A stretch of DNA of 64,000 bases from Candidatus Anammoxibacter sp. Lineage in GTDB: Bacteria; Planctomycetota; Brocadiia; Brocadiales; Anammoxibacteraceae. How positions within the stretch are numbered: the stretch's first letter is position 1; every line of letters begins with the position of its first letter. Where the stretch lies: contig JAIQZO010000056.1 of the NCBI GenBank assembly GCA_021777055.1, forward strand, positions 1 to 64,000. Reading direction: 5' to 3'. The position numbers and the translations under genes were made by a program. Below are positions 48,501-57,743 of the stretch, one piece after another. The notes beneath the pieces were generated by a model that searched no databases, was not told where the DNA came from, and saw only the letters and a list, made by a program, of their open reading frames with translations.

Positions 48501-49356
48501 TTTCCGATGCTTTCTGATCAATGGAACTTAACTGGCTCTCAAAATCAAGGACCTCCACATCCATTGAATCTATAACAGACTGCACTTCTTCACTCTCTTT
48601 TAAGATCTGACTTATTTTACTGCTAACATCACCCTTATTTGTCATTAAATCGCGATAATTCTTTAAGGATAAATTCAGTTTAAGTTCTCGCAGTCTTTCA
48701 CAATACTCCTTGAACTTTCTTGCCTTTGTTGCTTGTATCTTTATGGACCGTAATTGCCTCTCTACTTCTCTGATGATATCATTAATTCTGAGCAAATTTT
48801 GTTGCGTCTTTTCCAGTTTAACCAATGTTTCCCTTTTCTTGGCCTTAAACTTACTGATCCCGGCAGCTTCTTCAAATACCGCTCGCCTCTCATTTGCATT
48901 TGCCTGCAGCAAGGCCTCTACTTTACCCTGTTCAATGATTGAGTAACTATTAACACCAACACCTGTGCCAAGAAAGATCTCTCTAATATCCTTTAGCCGG
49001 CAGGCATTCTTATTTACTAAATACTCTGACTCGCCAGATGAATAGAGACGTCTTGTAATAACGACCTCTTTATATTCAACGGGTAAAATACCCTCTTCGT
49101 TTGATATGGTAAGGGATGCTTCTGCCAAAGCAACTGCAGGCCTTGCGGAGCTGCCGCCAAATATGACATCAGACATCTCCTTGCCACGCAATGATTTTGC
49201 GCTTTGCTCCCCTAAGATCCATTTCATCGCATCCATCACATTGCTTTTCCCGCATCCATTTGGGCCTACAATTGCAGTTATACCGGATTCAAAGATAAAA
49301 TCTTCCTTGTCTGCAAAGGATTTAAAGCCAACGATTTCAAGTTTCTGTAGTTTCAT
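45541..49356 (-). CDS. smc: Chromosome segregation ATPase SMC
   Basis: The 1271-residue protein has the N-terminal head with GPNGCGKSNVMDAMKWILGE, long coiled coils, a hinge in the middle (about 520-680), and a C-terminal head with LFSGGEKVMITV and CLMDEVDAALDESNIGRF. It compacts and separates chromosomes with ScpAB. A run of about 50 acidic, Asn/Asp-rich residues (about 995-1047) is inserted in the second coiled coil just before the C-terminal head, unusual for the family. Longer than the ~1190 residues usual. Confidence 0.96.
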   Translation of the reverse strand: MKLQKLEIVGFKSFADKEDFIFESGITAIVGPNGCGKSNVMDAMKWILGEQSAKSLRGKEMSDVIFGGSSARPAVALAEASLTISNEEGILPVEYKEVVITRRLYSSGESEYLVNKNACRLKDIREIFLGTGVGVNSYSIIEQGKVEALLQANANERRAVFEEAAGISKFKAKKRETLVKLEKTQQNLLRINDIIREVERQLRSIKIQATKARKFKEYCERLRELKLNLSLKNYRDLMTNKGDVSSKISQILKESEEVQSVIDSMDVEVLDFESQLSSIDQKASETNAEIISIDAKITNAKDRIRFNNEKIKDLEQQGDNYNEDLKVIKEKIGENREQLINTRKALDEMDESTGSVSENLVSREEKFKEVLMDADLLSESIEEKKSAIMDIYHAQSKTQNELGNQATIKETLLNRKNRIETTLSDISTQIDTSVQSLRDLEALHLRHSSEQENHSAKQSALKITLSDLTEKARLCDEQIGIHENIRSRKQSRLEVLEDYELKSEGVDSGVKAILTEVTNKTDGFTGILGLVADIIKVDLPYACAIETTLGELAQSIIANSYEDSINAINFLRESDSGNATFLLLDKINDHRLSLRLTDGQENVNQEMLEQADVSIERICSGIIGKASDLVTYDKEFKSVFDHLLDTTLVVEDFTKASLVIDTIYRDGSGVKLIRSKYGTIDRIVTLDGALIETAGVIKGGSAREKPGLILRKSEIESIRVELIEIEEKVKALHEERKLSIETLNSTRESLDMVTGEIEELKIVILNNENEQKQEDRKCESLKEERDVTSSELIEIEQNMQSIDLREKELKDEERKLAAKHQELEHEINIISEEMVELEELKASVQEEITEIKITIAQNSEKKEALMQAIRHGEQNDKELNAQLNARSSGIDDCKDRKVNAVAELEELNGSIDSITNKKSETEELLSRFSADRERISNLLGEKKTEAAEHKANQLEMEKQLNELRLKENEYQVRTSDLEERIFEEYEISLSELDSKKNTEDDNSLDNNDYAENDENSNMEAPTNAVDQLGTANQNGDENDNDNGTMTLIENKDTDWNGVKLEVEELTEKIRKIGSVNVDAIQELEEFEARFQFLTTEREDLGKSEKILHDIIEKLNHTSRELFEETFNSIKEHFYTFFRKLFGGGRANIVLEEGVDILDAGIEIIIQPPNKEFKSIALFSGGEKVMITVALLFAILKSKPTPFCLMDEVDAALDESNIGRFTSVLTEFAENTQFVIISHNKKTMRIADVIYGVTMEEPGVSKKVSVKFDNYE

Positions 49357-49850
49357 ATTACTTTTTTATACAGATTAAGTGCTACGGAAAAGGGTTAAAA
49401 TCCACCATACATAAGGTATTGTAAAAAACCACGCTTTTTGCTATCATATTTCTAATTATACTTATATGCTGCAAGAAAAATCCCTACTGAAAATCAGGCA
49501 ATGATCGCCCTAGTTGATTCTTCATTCGGACACTTTATTCTTTCGTCATGATGTATTTACTCATATAATTATATACTTAATTTACACAATTATATACATA
49601 ATGCGGCAAAGCCGCAACCAAATTGGGAATAGAGAAATTCAAGAGACAAAGTTTAGAATAAACCATAGATTTATAGTTATTTTACCATGTTATTAATCGT
49701 AAAATTGTATCTATTCTTTAACTCCTACTTTTTGTTATTCAGTCTCCTGCATTCTTTTTCCCAAAAAAGCTACAAAATCTCTTTAAGATGGTAATGTAAA
49801 TAGTTAAAAAAGAAGATTTAGAAAATATACAAAGCTTTAATGTAAAGATA
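49357..49850. other. Intergenic with dispersed hairpin repeat
   Basis: TGCGGC-AAA-GCCGCA (49602-49616) and the following ~90 bases are an inverted copy of 52654-52745. No gene is seen. Confidence 0.5.
49601..49695 (+). repeat. Dispersed TGCGGC-hairpin repeat, copy 1
   Basis: A hairpin TGCGGC-AAA-GCCGCA is followed by ACCAA, a variable stretch with AGAGACA, and TAGATTTATAGTTATTTT then CATGTTATTAAT. The reverse complement of 52654-52745 matches it in this order with a few indels. Confidence 0.7.
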
Positions 49851-50579
49851 ATGAATAAAAGTTTCTTGCTTGCCCTTCCGGCTTTTAACCAGAGTGATGA
49901 TATTCTTGGCGTCATCCACGAGGCCCAGATGCACGATGTTGATATTCTAGTAATAGATGACGGGTCAACAGATGACACGAAACAGAAGATCGCAGACGTT
50001 AAAGACGTATACAAGATGTTTCATAAGAAAAATCTAGGATACGGACAAACTTTAATAAATTCATTTCAATACGCCATAAATAATAAGTATGACTTTATTA
50101 TAACTATGGATACTGACGGACAACACATGCCAGCGGAAATACCGTTTTTTATTAAAGAAGCTCCAAATTATGATATTGTGTCCGGATCCCGGTATTTGAA
50201 CCAGAGAAGTCTGCGGGAGGATGTCCCTCCCGATAGATATTGTATCAATAAAGAGATAACGTCAATACTAAACAATATTACGGGTTTTAATTTAACAGAC
50301 TCTTTTTGCGGATTCAAAGCGTACTCGGTTGAATCATTAAAGAAATTTGCACTATCTGTGCCCGGATACGGTATGCCACTACAAGTATGGGTACAGGCAT
50401 GGAAGTATCAACTAAAGATAAAAGAGATTCAGGTACAGCTTATATATAAAGATTTTGATAAACAGTTTAGCAACGGATTGCATAACCCGGATACCAGATT
50501 ACTATATTATAAATCAATTATTGATAATGAAACCGAAATCTGTGAAAATAAAATTGAAAAAGAAAACCACCGGTTTTAA
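49851..50579 (+). CDS. Family-2 glycosyltransferase
   Basis: The 242-residue GT-A enzyme begins LLALPAFNQSDDILGVI, has VIDDGSTDDTK, DFIITMDTDGQH (the DxD metal site) and GSRY. This is the dolichol-phosphate-mannose-synthase-like branch without membrane segments. It would transfer a sugar from a nucleotide sugar to an unknown acceptor. hemW starts 23 bases after its stop, so both may be transcribed together. Confidence 0.85.
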   Translation: MNKSFLLALPAFNQSDDILGVIHEAQMHDVDILVIDDGSTDDTKQKIADVKDVYKMFHKKNLGYGQTLINSFQYAINNKYDFIITMDTDGQHMPAEIPFFIKEAPNYDIVSGSRYLNQRSLREDVPPDRYCINKEITSILNNITGFNLTDSFCGFKAYSVESLKKFALSVPGYGMPLQVWVQAWKYQLKIKEIQVQLIYKDFDKQFSNGLHNPDTRLLYYKSIIDNETEICENKIEKENHRF

Positions 50580-50602
50580 TAGCAGTTCTTAATTTGCAAG
50601 CC

Positions 50603-51742
50603 ATGGATAACGTTACCTCTCTTTCTGCTCTATATTTGCACATACCGTTCTGCGTAAAAAAGTGTGGATATTGCTGTTTTAATTCTATACAGTATGACCA
50701 CTCTACAGTAGATGCGTATATTGATGTTATTGAAAAAGAGATTACATTAATCAAGAATAAGTATGTCTTTAACTCCATTTACATTGGTGGTGGCACTCCT
50801 ACTGTATTAGACAAAAATCAGCTAAAAAGGTTGTTGCAGGCAATAAAGGTTTCCATTAATCAAGATAGTTTAATGGAATTTACCGTTGAAGCCAATCCCG
50901 GAACAGTTTGTGAAGAAAAGATTAACATATTAAGAGAAAACCTTGTAAACAGGGTGAGCCTGGGAGCCCAATCTTTTAACCCTACAGGCCTTAAGACTCT
51001 TGGCAGGATTCACACTCGTGAACAAACAGTTCAGACATATTCATTGTTAAGGAGTAACGGTTTTACAAATATCAGTTTAGATCTTATTTTTGGTCTTCCG
51101 TCACAAAGTTCCAGAGATTGGGAAGATGACCTATTGTTTACAATATCATTAGGCCCGGAACATGTTTCAACCTATTCCCTTACATATGAAGACGGCACAA
51201 CTTTTAGTAAGAATCTTGCAAACGGTATATTTAAAAAGATTTCCGGCGAAGATGAATTGAATATGTATAAATTAGCTATTGATCTGTTAAAGGGTTCAGG
51301 ATATAAGCATTATGAGATCTCTAATTTCGCCAAAAAAGGAAAAGATTCCAGACACAACAAGGTATATTGGGAGAATCGGGAGTATCTGGGTATTGGTGCC
51401 GGTGCCCACTCTTTTATTAACGGAAAACGGTCCGCAAACGAATGTAACGTTCCAATGTATATAAAGAACGCAAGAGCAAATAAAAGCAATACGATATTTT
51501 TCGAACGTTTAAATGCAAAAGATTATGCGGCGGAAACTATTATAATGGGATTACGGGTACTTTCAGGACTACCAAAGGATAGATTTCAGAGGCAGACAGG
51601 TTACTCATACGCAAAGCTTTTTAAAGACGAAATAGCAACACTTAAAGATAATGGATATATCCATTTAGATAATAACCGTCTCGCTTTAACGGAAAAAGGA
51701 CTTTATATTGCGGATTCTGTAATGATGGAGTTTCTAAACTGA
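50603..51742 (+). CDS. hemW: HemW, radical SAM heme chaperone (HemN-like)
   Basis: The 379-residue protein has LHIPFCVKKCGYCCFNS, the CxxxCxxC cluster near its N-terminus, then YIGGGTPTVL and a C-terminal HemN-type domain. The lack of the extra N-terminal HemN sequence points to HemW, which inserts heme into proteins. The ATG at 50603 gives the usual short start; a TTG nine bases upstream is possible. Fits a cell making many cytochromes. Confidence 0.88.
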   Translation: MDNVTSLSALYLHIPFCVKKCGYCCFNSIQYDHSTVDAYIDVIEKEITLIKNKYVFNSIYIGGGTPTVLDKNQLKRLLQAIKVSINQDSLMEFTVEANPGTVCEEKINILRENLVNRVSLGAQSFNPTGLKTLGRIHTREQTVQTYSLLRSNGFTNISLDLIFGLPSQSSRDWEDDLLFTISLGPEHVSTYSLTYEDGTTFSKNLANGIFKKISGEDELNMYKLAIDLLKGSGYKHYEISNFAKKGKDSRHNKVYWENREYLGIGAGAHSFINGKRSANECNVPMYIKNARANKSNTIFFERLNAKDYAAETIIMGLRVLSGLPKDRFQRQTGYSYAKLFKDEIATLKDNGYIHLDNNRLALTEKGLYIADSVMMEFLN

Positions 51743-51767
51743 GGTGTTTATCCTGATGAACTAAGTG

Positions 51768-51922
51768 ACACACCCCTAAATCCACTCTTTTTAGAGGGGA
51801 CTTATAAGTAAAAAATCACATGCTTTTTAGTTTGGAGTATGGGCTAAATAAATTATAACCGTACGGCTATTTAATTAATACCCCTTTAGAAAGAGGGATG
51901 GCTGAGTAGCAGGCGGGTGTGT
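51768..51922. mobile_element. MITE-like element with ACACACCC terminal inverted repeats
   Basis: ACACACCC (51768-51775) and GGGTGTGT (51915-51922) bound about 155 bases. Inside, each arm carries a further hairpin (CTC-TTTTTA-GAG, CCCCTTT-AGA-AAGAGGG). No coding frame is inside. Target-site copies cannot be confirmed by eye. Confidence 0.6.
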
Positions 51923-51992
51923 AATTTCACACTATACAGACATAAATTAAGTATTAATTTTAATTAGCGGTAAATTAATCGGAGGTTTTGTT

Positions 51993-52550
51993 TTGATAAA
52001 TGCAACAGAGGTGCGAAAAGGTCTTATTATAAAAGTAGACGGTGAACTTTATTCCGTATCTAACTTTGATCATGTTACTCCTGGAAAGGGCAGGGCCCAT
52101 GTACAGGTATATATGAAAAGTCTTAAACAGGGCAATGTGATCCAGAAACGATTCAGATCTATGGATAAAATTGACGACGTATTTCTGGATCACCGTGAGA
52201 TGGAGTATCTTTATCAGGATGGTGAAGACTACTGTTTTATGGATACGGGAAGTTATGAGCAGATGTCACTCTCTAAAGAGATAGCAGGCGACGCTATTAA
52301 GTTTATACCGCTTAACATGAAGATTGAGGTCTCGTTTTATGAGGACACACCGGTAAGCCTATCGTTACCCGCATCAGTGGTTCTGAAAATAGTAGAGACA
52401 GACCCGGGAGTTAAGGGCAACACCGTAACAAATGTATTTAAACCAGCAACAATGGAAACGGGACTAGTAACAAAAGTACCTCTTTTTGTAAACAACGAAG
52501 AGTCCGTTAAGATTGATACCAGAACAGGTGAATTTATAGGACGGGCTTAG
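51993..52550 (+). CDS. efp: Elongation factor P
   Basis: The 185-residue protein helps the ribosome through proline runs. It has the KOW-like domain with TPGKGRAHVQ (the modified-residue loop with the conserved Gly-Lys-Gly) and two OB folds. The TTG start is chosen because GGAGG lies eight bases before it. A MITE-like element lies just upstream. The modifying enzyme is not adjacent. Confidence 0.95.
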   Translation: MINATEVRKGLIIKVDGELYSVSNFDHVTPGKGRAHVQVYMKSLKQGNVIQKRFRSMDKIDDVFLDHREMEYLYQDGEDYCFMDTGSYEQMSLSKEIAGDAIKFIPLNMKIEVSFYEDTPVSLSLPASVVLKIVETDPGVKGNTVTNVFKPATMETGLVTKVPLFVNNEESVKIDTRTGEFIGRA

Positions 52551-52653
52551 ATCTTTTTTTGATATTAAGTTTTTTATAGAATTCAGGAGCCGGGAGCCAG
52601 TAAAACAAAAAGCAAGGGTTGACAAACAGATATAATTTGTATCTATTTCCATT

Positions 52654-52745
52654 AATTAACATAGCGAAATAACTACAAATCTATTCTGACTTCTGACTTC
52701 TGTCTCCTGCATTCTGTATTGTTGGTTGCGGCTTCGCCGCATTAT
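52654..52745 (-). repeat. Dispersed TGCGGC-hairpin repeat, copy 2 (inverted)
   Basis: TGCGGC-TTC-GCCGCA at 52727-52741, with flanks matching the copy at 49601-49695 in opposite direction. It lies between efp and the polyprenyl synthase gene. Confidence 0.7.
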
Positions 52746-52803
52746 GGATTTATTTTGATGTTTAAACGGCCGATGATCGAAACTAAAACCAGAGGAAAGT
52801 ATA

Positions 52804-53787
52804 TTGAAAATTGAAGATAAAATAAAGGCATATGGTGAGAAAATTGATACCCTGCTCAGGGAAACTATACCTTCCAACAAAGATGATTATCTTAGCGAAC
52901 CTATATGGCACCATTTGAGTACTGGAGGGAAGAGGATAAGACCTGCTATATGCTTGTTAACCTGCGAAGCTCTGGGTGGTAACACGGAAAATGCAATACC
53001 TTTTGCGCTGGCCGTAGAAATATTGCACAACATGCTCTTAATGCATGATGATATTGAAGATGGTGATACTGTAAGGCGTGACAAACCAACAGTTTGGGTT
53101 AAGTATGGATTAGCAAATGCTGTAAATGCCGGAGATTATATGCTGGCAATCGCATATCGCAGTATTATCTCCAGTGTGATGGACATAGAGAGGAAGATGA
53201 AGCTTCTAGATATATTTACTCTTACATATACGAAAACTGTAGAGGGTCAGGCTCTGGACATAAATGCCAGGGCTGCAAAAGATTTTAATGTAGAGAAGTA
53301 TATGAAGATCGTTGAATTGAAAACGGGATACTACCTGGCATTTGGTCTTGTGGGTGGGGTTGTATTGTCTATAAACGACGACAGATGTTTGGAAACAATA
53401 TGGAAACTGGGGAAAAATATGGGACCTGCGTTTCAGATTAAAGACGATCTGATTGATCTCACCGCCGGTAAAGGACGCGGGGGGGTTATAGGATCGGACA
53501 TTTGTGAAGGAAAAGCGAGCTTTCCCTACGCATATACCCTGGAAGTTGCATCGGAAAAAGAAAAAGGCGACCTAAGGGAAATTATGCTGAAAGAACGCCG
53601 CGTAACAACGGATTCGGACATCAAATGGGTGCTTGATTTGTATAAAAAATACGAATCACTAACTTACTCACAAAACTATGCGGAAAAGTTAATTGAAGAC
53701 GCTTACAAGACAATTGACAGCTTGAATATAAATGACAATGCGGTTTTTAAAGAGATTGCAGACTTTATGGTGCAGCGAAGTACATAA
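52804..53787 (+). CDS. Polyprenyl (farnesyl/geranylgeranyl) diphosphate synthase
   Basis: The 327-residue trans-prenyl transferase has LSTGGKRIRPAI, the first Asp-rich motif DDIED (Asp82, 83, 86) and the second DDLID near 215. It lengthens isoprenoid chains with IPP. Two hydrophobic residues before DDIED (LLM) suggest a medium-long product, but chain length cannot be set from sequence alone. TTG start with AGAGGAAAG upstream. Confidence 0.88.
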   Translation: MKIEDKIKAYGEKIDTLLRETIPSNKDDYLSEPIWHHLSTGGKRIRPAICLLTCEALGGNTENAIPFALAVEILHNMLLMHDDIEDGDTVRRDKPTVWVKYGLANAVNAGDYMLAIAYRSIISSVMDIERKMKLLDIFTLTYTKTVEGQALDINARAAKDFNVEKYMKIVELKTGYYLAFGLVGGVVLSINDDRCLETIWKLGKNMGPAFQIKDDLIDLTAGKGRGGVIGSDICEGKASFPYAYTLEVASEKEKGDLREIMLKERRVTTDSDIKWVLDLYKKYESLTYSQNYAEKLIEDAYKTIDSLNINDNAVFKEIADFMVQRST

Positions 53788-53798
53788 ATACTATTTTA

Positions 53799-53832
53799 AA
53801 CATGGGTAATATTAGAATTACCCATGTTTTTT
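53799..53832 (+). terminator. Intrinsic terminator of the polyprenyl synthase gene
   Basis: AACATGGGTAAT and its complement (53799-53810, 53817-53828) with a six-base loop are followed by four T. Confidence 0.85.
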
Positions 53833-53859
53833 GAAATGCATTAAACAGGTTAAATGAAT

Positions 53860-54420
53860 TTATACATTTAAGAAAGCACCTGGTTTTTCCCACTCATTTC
53901 TCTCACCTCTGAAAGCAACACCTTTGTCAACCAATATCTGTCCATCATCGGCGACTGATACCTTAAATCTCTGAAGAGGTCTTGGTGCCGGCCCCTCAAC
54001 ATTAACACCATCACGGGTAAATCCACTACCGTGGCATGGACATTTAAACTTTCCTTCTGATTCAAGCCAGTTAGGAGTACATCCCAAGTGAGTACACTTC
54101 GCCTCAATTACATATATTTTATTTGGTTCACGAACAATCCAGAGCCTAAACTGTGTTTTGAATCGTTCACTAATAGTCCCTATAGGATAATCATTAGGAT
54201 ATCCTATCTTAAACGTAGTAGGAGGTTCAAATAAGAGCCTTGGATAAAAAAATCTGGCAATTGTAATACCAAAAACGGCTAAAAACGAATATATACCTGC
54301 CCACCCAAGCCAACGTAAAGCTACACGTCTACTACAGTTACAAACAGAAGGCGGCTCTGATGAAAACGGCTCTTTTTTTGCTACCGTTTTTTTCTCTGTT
54401 GTTTCATCTTTTATTTCCAT
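53860..54420 (-). CDS. Membrane-anchored Rieske 2Fe-2S protein
   Basis: The 186-residue protein has one N-terminal membrane segment (about 40-60) after a charged, Cys-containing head. The Rieske ligands are C109-T-H111-L-G-C114 and C127-P-C129-H130-GSGF, with Cys114/Cys129 as the expected disulfide. It would work in a cytochrome bc-type complex, but no cytochrome b gene is beside it, so it stands alone or works with a complex encoded elsewhere. Confidence 0.92.
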   Translation of the reverse strand: MEIKDETTEKKTVAKKEPFSSEPPSVCNCSRRVALRWLGWAGIYSFLAVFGITIARFFYPRLLFEPPTTFKIGYPNDYPIGTISERFKTQFRLWIVREPNKIYVIEAKCTHLGCTPNWLESEGKFKCPCHGSGFTRDGVNVEGPAPRPLQRFKVSVADDGQILVDKGVAFRGERNEWEKPGAFLNV

Positions 54421-55455
54421 CTAAGAAAATCCTCCATCGCAATTATATATAACTTTTGTACTTTAAGATATAAAACAAAAAGCTGAGGGATTATAGCATA
54501 GACATATTGTTTAGTCAAGATCAGTAATGAGAAGATTAATAATTGTCATAAGAATATCTCCACCGTTCACACTCTAATTATTTTTCAAATGTTTGCATTT
54601 CCAGAAAATATTAAGAGGCAACAGACAAACAATCTAAAATAAACGGGATTAAATTCCCTTATTATACACGAATTAACATCATTATGGATATTTATTAAAG
54701 TGAGCCATTCTGTGCTTGATTAGTATTGTCCATACAAAATATTGTATATTCAAAAATATTAAGTTATTTAATACTGCATCTTATATCATAAAATACGGTT
54801 TTCACCAGTTATATGAAACCGGCGAGGCGTCATTTTTTTGATCAAGAGATACCCTACACGTATATCGCATAAATAGTGCAAAAAATTTGAAAAATCTAAA
54901 CAGAAAAATTTTTTATTCTGCAAAAATATTTTAAAGAATAGCAGTGATTATACTAAAGTAATGAGAAATTTGTCATATATTCATAGCGCGGCAAAGCTGC
55001 AATCAAAATACGAGATGCCAGATACTGGATTCTGGATACTGGCAATTAGTTCAATTTCTATCTTTCTTGTCAAGATGCAACATAGAAAGAGGCGAATTTA
55101 ATCTAAGATATAACGTTTTAAGGCGTTTAAATAAATTATCAAGCATCTAGTATCAAGTAACCAGTAGCTATGTTGCGGCAAAGAACTTAACAATGCGCGT
55201 TAAAAGCGCGTTAAAAATTTTTTTCTAAAAAAAGATATTTTTACAGGGTAATACTAGGGTAATACTATATATAGTGATTCCGATTTTGGTTAGATTACAA
55301 TGTTATAATTGAGTGCTTCCACAGGAGTAACCTTTGCTACCTAAAGGAATGCACATATGAATAACATTCAATGATTGCCTAAAGATGAATCGCTATATAT
55401 CAAATTCCTGATAACTTTAAGTATGGTTCCGATGTTTGCAACATCCTGTTATCTA
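54421..55455. other. Long intergenic region with repeats
   Basis: No gene is seen. A TGCGGC-class hairpin (GCGGC-AAA-GCTGC, 54988-55000) is followed by CCAGATACTGG-type repeats. GCGCGTTAAAA occurs twice in tandem at 55195-55216. A second GCGGCAAAG lies near 55175. Confidence 0.5.
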
Positions 55456-55644
55456 TTACTTATTTTTATAATCATTTTGATAAAATCCTGCCCCCTTGAA
55501 TATAACTCCTCCGCCAGCGCCTATTAGACGCGTTAAACTCTCTTTTCCACATTCAGGGCAGCGTTTTTCATGATTGTCAGTTATTTTCTGGAACAATTCA
55601 ATTACAGAATTACAGGAAGAACATTCATAGTCGTATGTTGGCAT
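55456..55644 (-). CDS. FmdB-family zinc-ribbon protein
   Basis: The 62-residue protein reads MPTYDYECSSCNSVIE, then CPECGK, the FmdB/CxxC-CxxC ribbon, and a Gly-rich tail ending FKGAGFYQNDY. Families like this are putative regulators; the role is unknown. Divergent from the DUF5063-like gene. Confidence 0.9.
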   Translation of the reverse strand: MPTYDYECSSCNSVIELFQKITDNHEKRCPECGKESLTRLIGAGGGVIFKGAGFYQNDYKNK

Positions 55645-55731
55645 CTTATTTACTCCTAAATGATAAAAAAGCTACAATATTGTATACTTATAAAATTATA
55701 AGAAAGAAATATAACACCTATCAATAAAAAA

Positions 55732-56193
55732 ATGTATACCAACATAAAAAATACTATACTTAATTTCAAGAACCTTATCTATAAAGGTTACGGTTCACCT
55801 GAAACCAATGAAGAAAAATTAGTAGAGCTCCTAGATACACTTGCCTATGCTGCACATATTATAGAGTATGCATTTGACAAAACGGAATATAGTGATTTGT
55901 CAAACACCGATTACGAAGATTTATACAACGCTGTAAAACATAGATTTCCTAACTATGGTCATTATAATATAGTAGAGGATATAGAGAAAAAATTAGGTGA
56001 TACAAAAACAAACATTGCCGACGCCATAGATGACATTGCCGATATAGTTTTTGATTTGGAAAACGTTATCTGGAGAGGGGAAAATACAAGTGAACCTGAT
56101 GCGTTATGGAAATTCGAGACTAGTTTTAAAACGCATTGGTGCTATCACCTACGACGATTGCAGTATTATTTAGTAGAAAGACGAAGACATTAA
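55732..56193 (+). CDS. DUF5063-like protein
   Basis: The 153-residue protein is helical and acidic. The segment DYEDLYNAVKHRFPNYGHYN, then IADAIDDIADI and WRGENTSEPDALWKFE, followed by THWCYHLRRLQYYL, resembles the DUF5063 family. Soluble, function unknown. Confidence 0.75.
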   Translation: MYTNIKNTILNFKNLIYKGYGSPETNEEKLVELLDTLAYAAHIIEYAFDKTEYSDLSNTDYEDLYNAVKHRFPNYGHYNIVEDIEKKLGDTKTNIADAIDDIADIVFDLENVIWRGENTSEPDALWKFETSFKTHWCYHLRRLQYYLVERRRH

Positions 56194-56601
56194 TCAAAAT
56201 AAGAGCCAACCATTTTCAGCTATAGTTACAGATTAATATTTTTGTTGAAGTCTTATGGCATATATTATTATCGAGACCGCATTAGCAGGTTAGGTAAAGC
56301 GGGAAAGATGCAGAAGTATAAAAACGTTCATGATTCACCATTCTTTGTTCGATATTCGATAATTAACCACACATTTACCGCAAAATAATCTCTTAACGTC
56401 ACGTCAGTAGGACAAAGTCATAGCTTGGTATATTACAGTATTTTAGACTTAAACTGGAAGAACATCTTTTTTGGTAGTTGGGCCAACTCAATAAGTTTTT
56501 TTATTAGTTCAAACTGATTTCAGAAAGAATAGTTTTTCAGAAATTACCCCACAAGGAAAAATGGATGTTTGCCCAAACGTAAGTCCCAGAAATAAAATAA
56601 A

Positions 56602-56645
56602 AACATAATATGTGCCCCTTCAGAACTCATATTATGTTTTTTTTT
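56602..56645 (+). terminator. Intrinsic terminator in a gene-free stretch
   Basis: AACATAATATG (56602-56612) pairs with CATATTATGTT (56628-56638), followed by a long T run. It lies 400 bases past the DUF5063-like gene, so an unannotated transcript may end here. Confidence 0.8.
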
Positions 56646-57190
56646 CAGGAGCTTAAACTCCAGACAATACCCTATCTTGCCCCTATAGGGAGGGCGCATT
56701 CACTGAAAACGAATAATGCTATTACGCTTACTTTTCCTTTGATTATGACTTGATTTTCTGAAATCAGTTCGAACCTAGCGTTTTTTTGTAAACTTGAAAG
56801 GTTCGGAACATATACCCTTACTGGAAATAGTTATGCCGGTAAAATTAAATAGAACAAACATATGTTTGCAATTGTAAAAAACAATGTTAATAAACCTGTC
56901 ATAAAATATTGATTTATCATTTTTCTCATATATAAACCCCTTTCGAAGCAAAACAAAAAAAAATTTTATAATAAAAGAAAAGAATAGCAAAATGTAACAC
57001 TAAAACTTATTGTCGTAAGTTTTATTATTTTTTTTAACTACCATCAATACATAACTCAGCTTTATTCTCAAAGATCGCAAATTTTGTACCACATATATAA
57101 AAAAAGTCATATATCAGGCGGAACGTCAATTGCTGTAATAGGTTGGGGGAAATATTGCGCAGGGTAATCCTAAAATCAGATTATCAAGAA

Positions 57191-57210
57191 AATGTTAGAA
57201 TTCTAACATT
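57191..57210. promoter_or_regulatory. Perfect 20-bp palindrome
   Basis: AATGTTAGAA is followed at once by its complement TTCTAACATT. It lies about 530 bases upstream of the UPF0182 gene. A loop-free palindrome of this kind suits a dimeric regulator site; no regulator is known. Confidence 0.5.
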
Positions 57211-57743
57211 ACTGTATAATTACCGTATAGTGATGGGGAATATAATCTCGAGGAATTACGAAAATTACATCTTAATTGTTAAGTATTCGTTTCATTAATT
57301 TCTCGCTGAAGGATTCTTGCAGATTGCCCCAAAACGTTTAAAAACCATTTGTGTTTCGTTATTTACTATGTATTTTGCACAACCAATAAACATGTAGAGC
57401 ACTCTTCAAAACTGCTCCAGCAAGAGAAATTATTGAGAAACCTGATTTATCGGGAAATAATATCAGTAACCTATAACTGGATACCAAGCCTGGGAATTAA
57501 TTTGTCGTTTTATCTTGACGGGAGCTAATCATTAACGTTACCCTAACCCTGTCATAAAACCCCTTGACTTTAGATATCATCATATTAGAATAGTAGAGCA
57601 TTGCTGAAAAAGGGGCAAAGAAGTTGACTCCGATAAACGTTTAAAATAAAAGCTAAACCGTTCAAGCTATTGGCCTTAAACTTCACAGAAATACAACCCT
57701 ATTTTTGAAAACCAAATATTAAGCTTAAAGGAGAAGCAATAAA

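Larger units (their letters stand above)
56194..57743. other. Long intergenic region
   Basis: 1.55 kb without a recognised gene, holding one terminator (56602-56645) and a 20-bp palindrome (57191-57210). The rest is AT-rich. Confidence 0.5.

Noticed and set aside
56760-56780. tRNA-like GTTCGAACC
   Set aside because: No cloverleaf fits the surrounding sequence.
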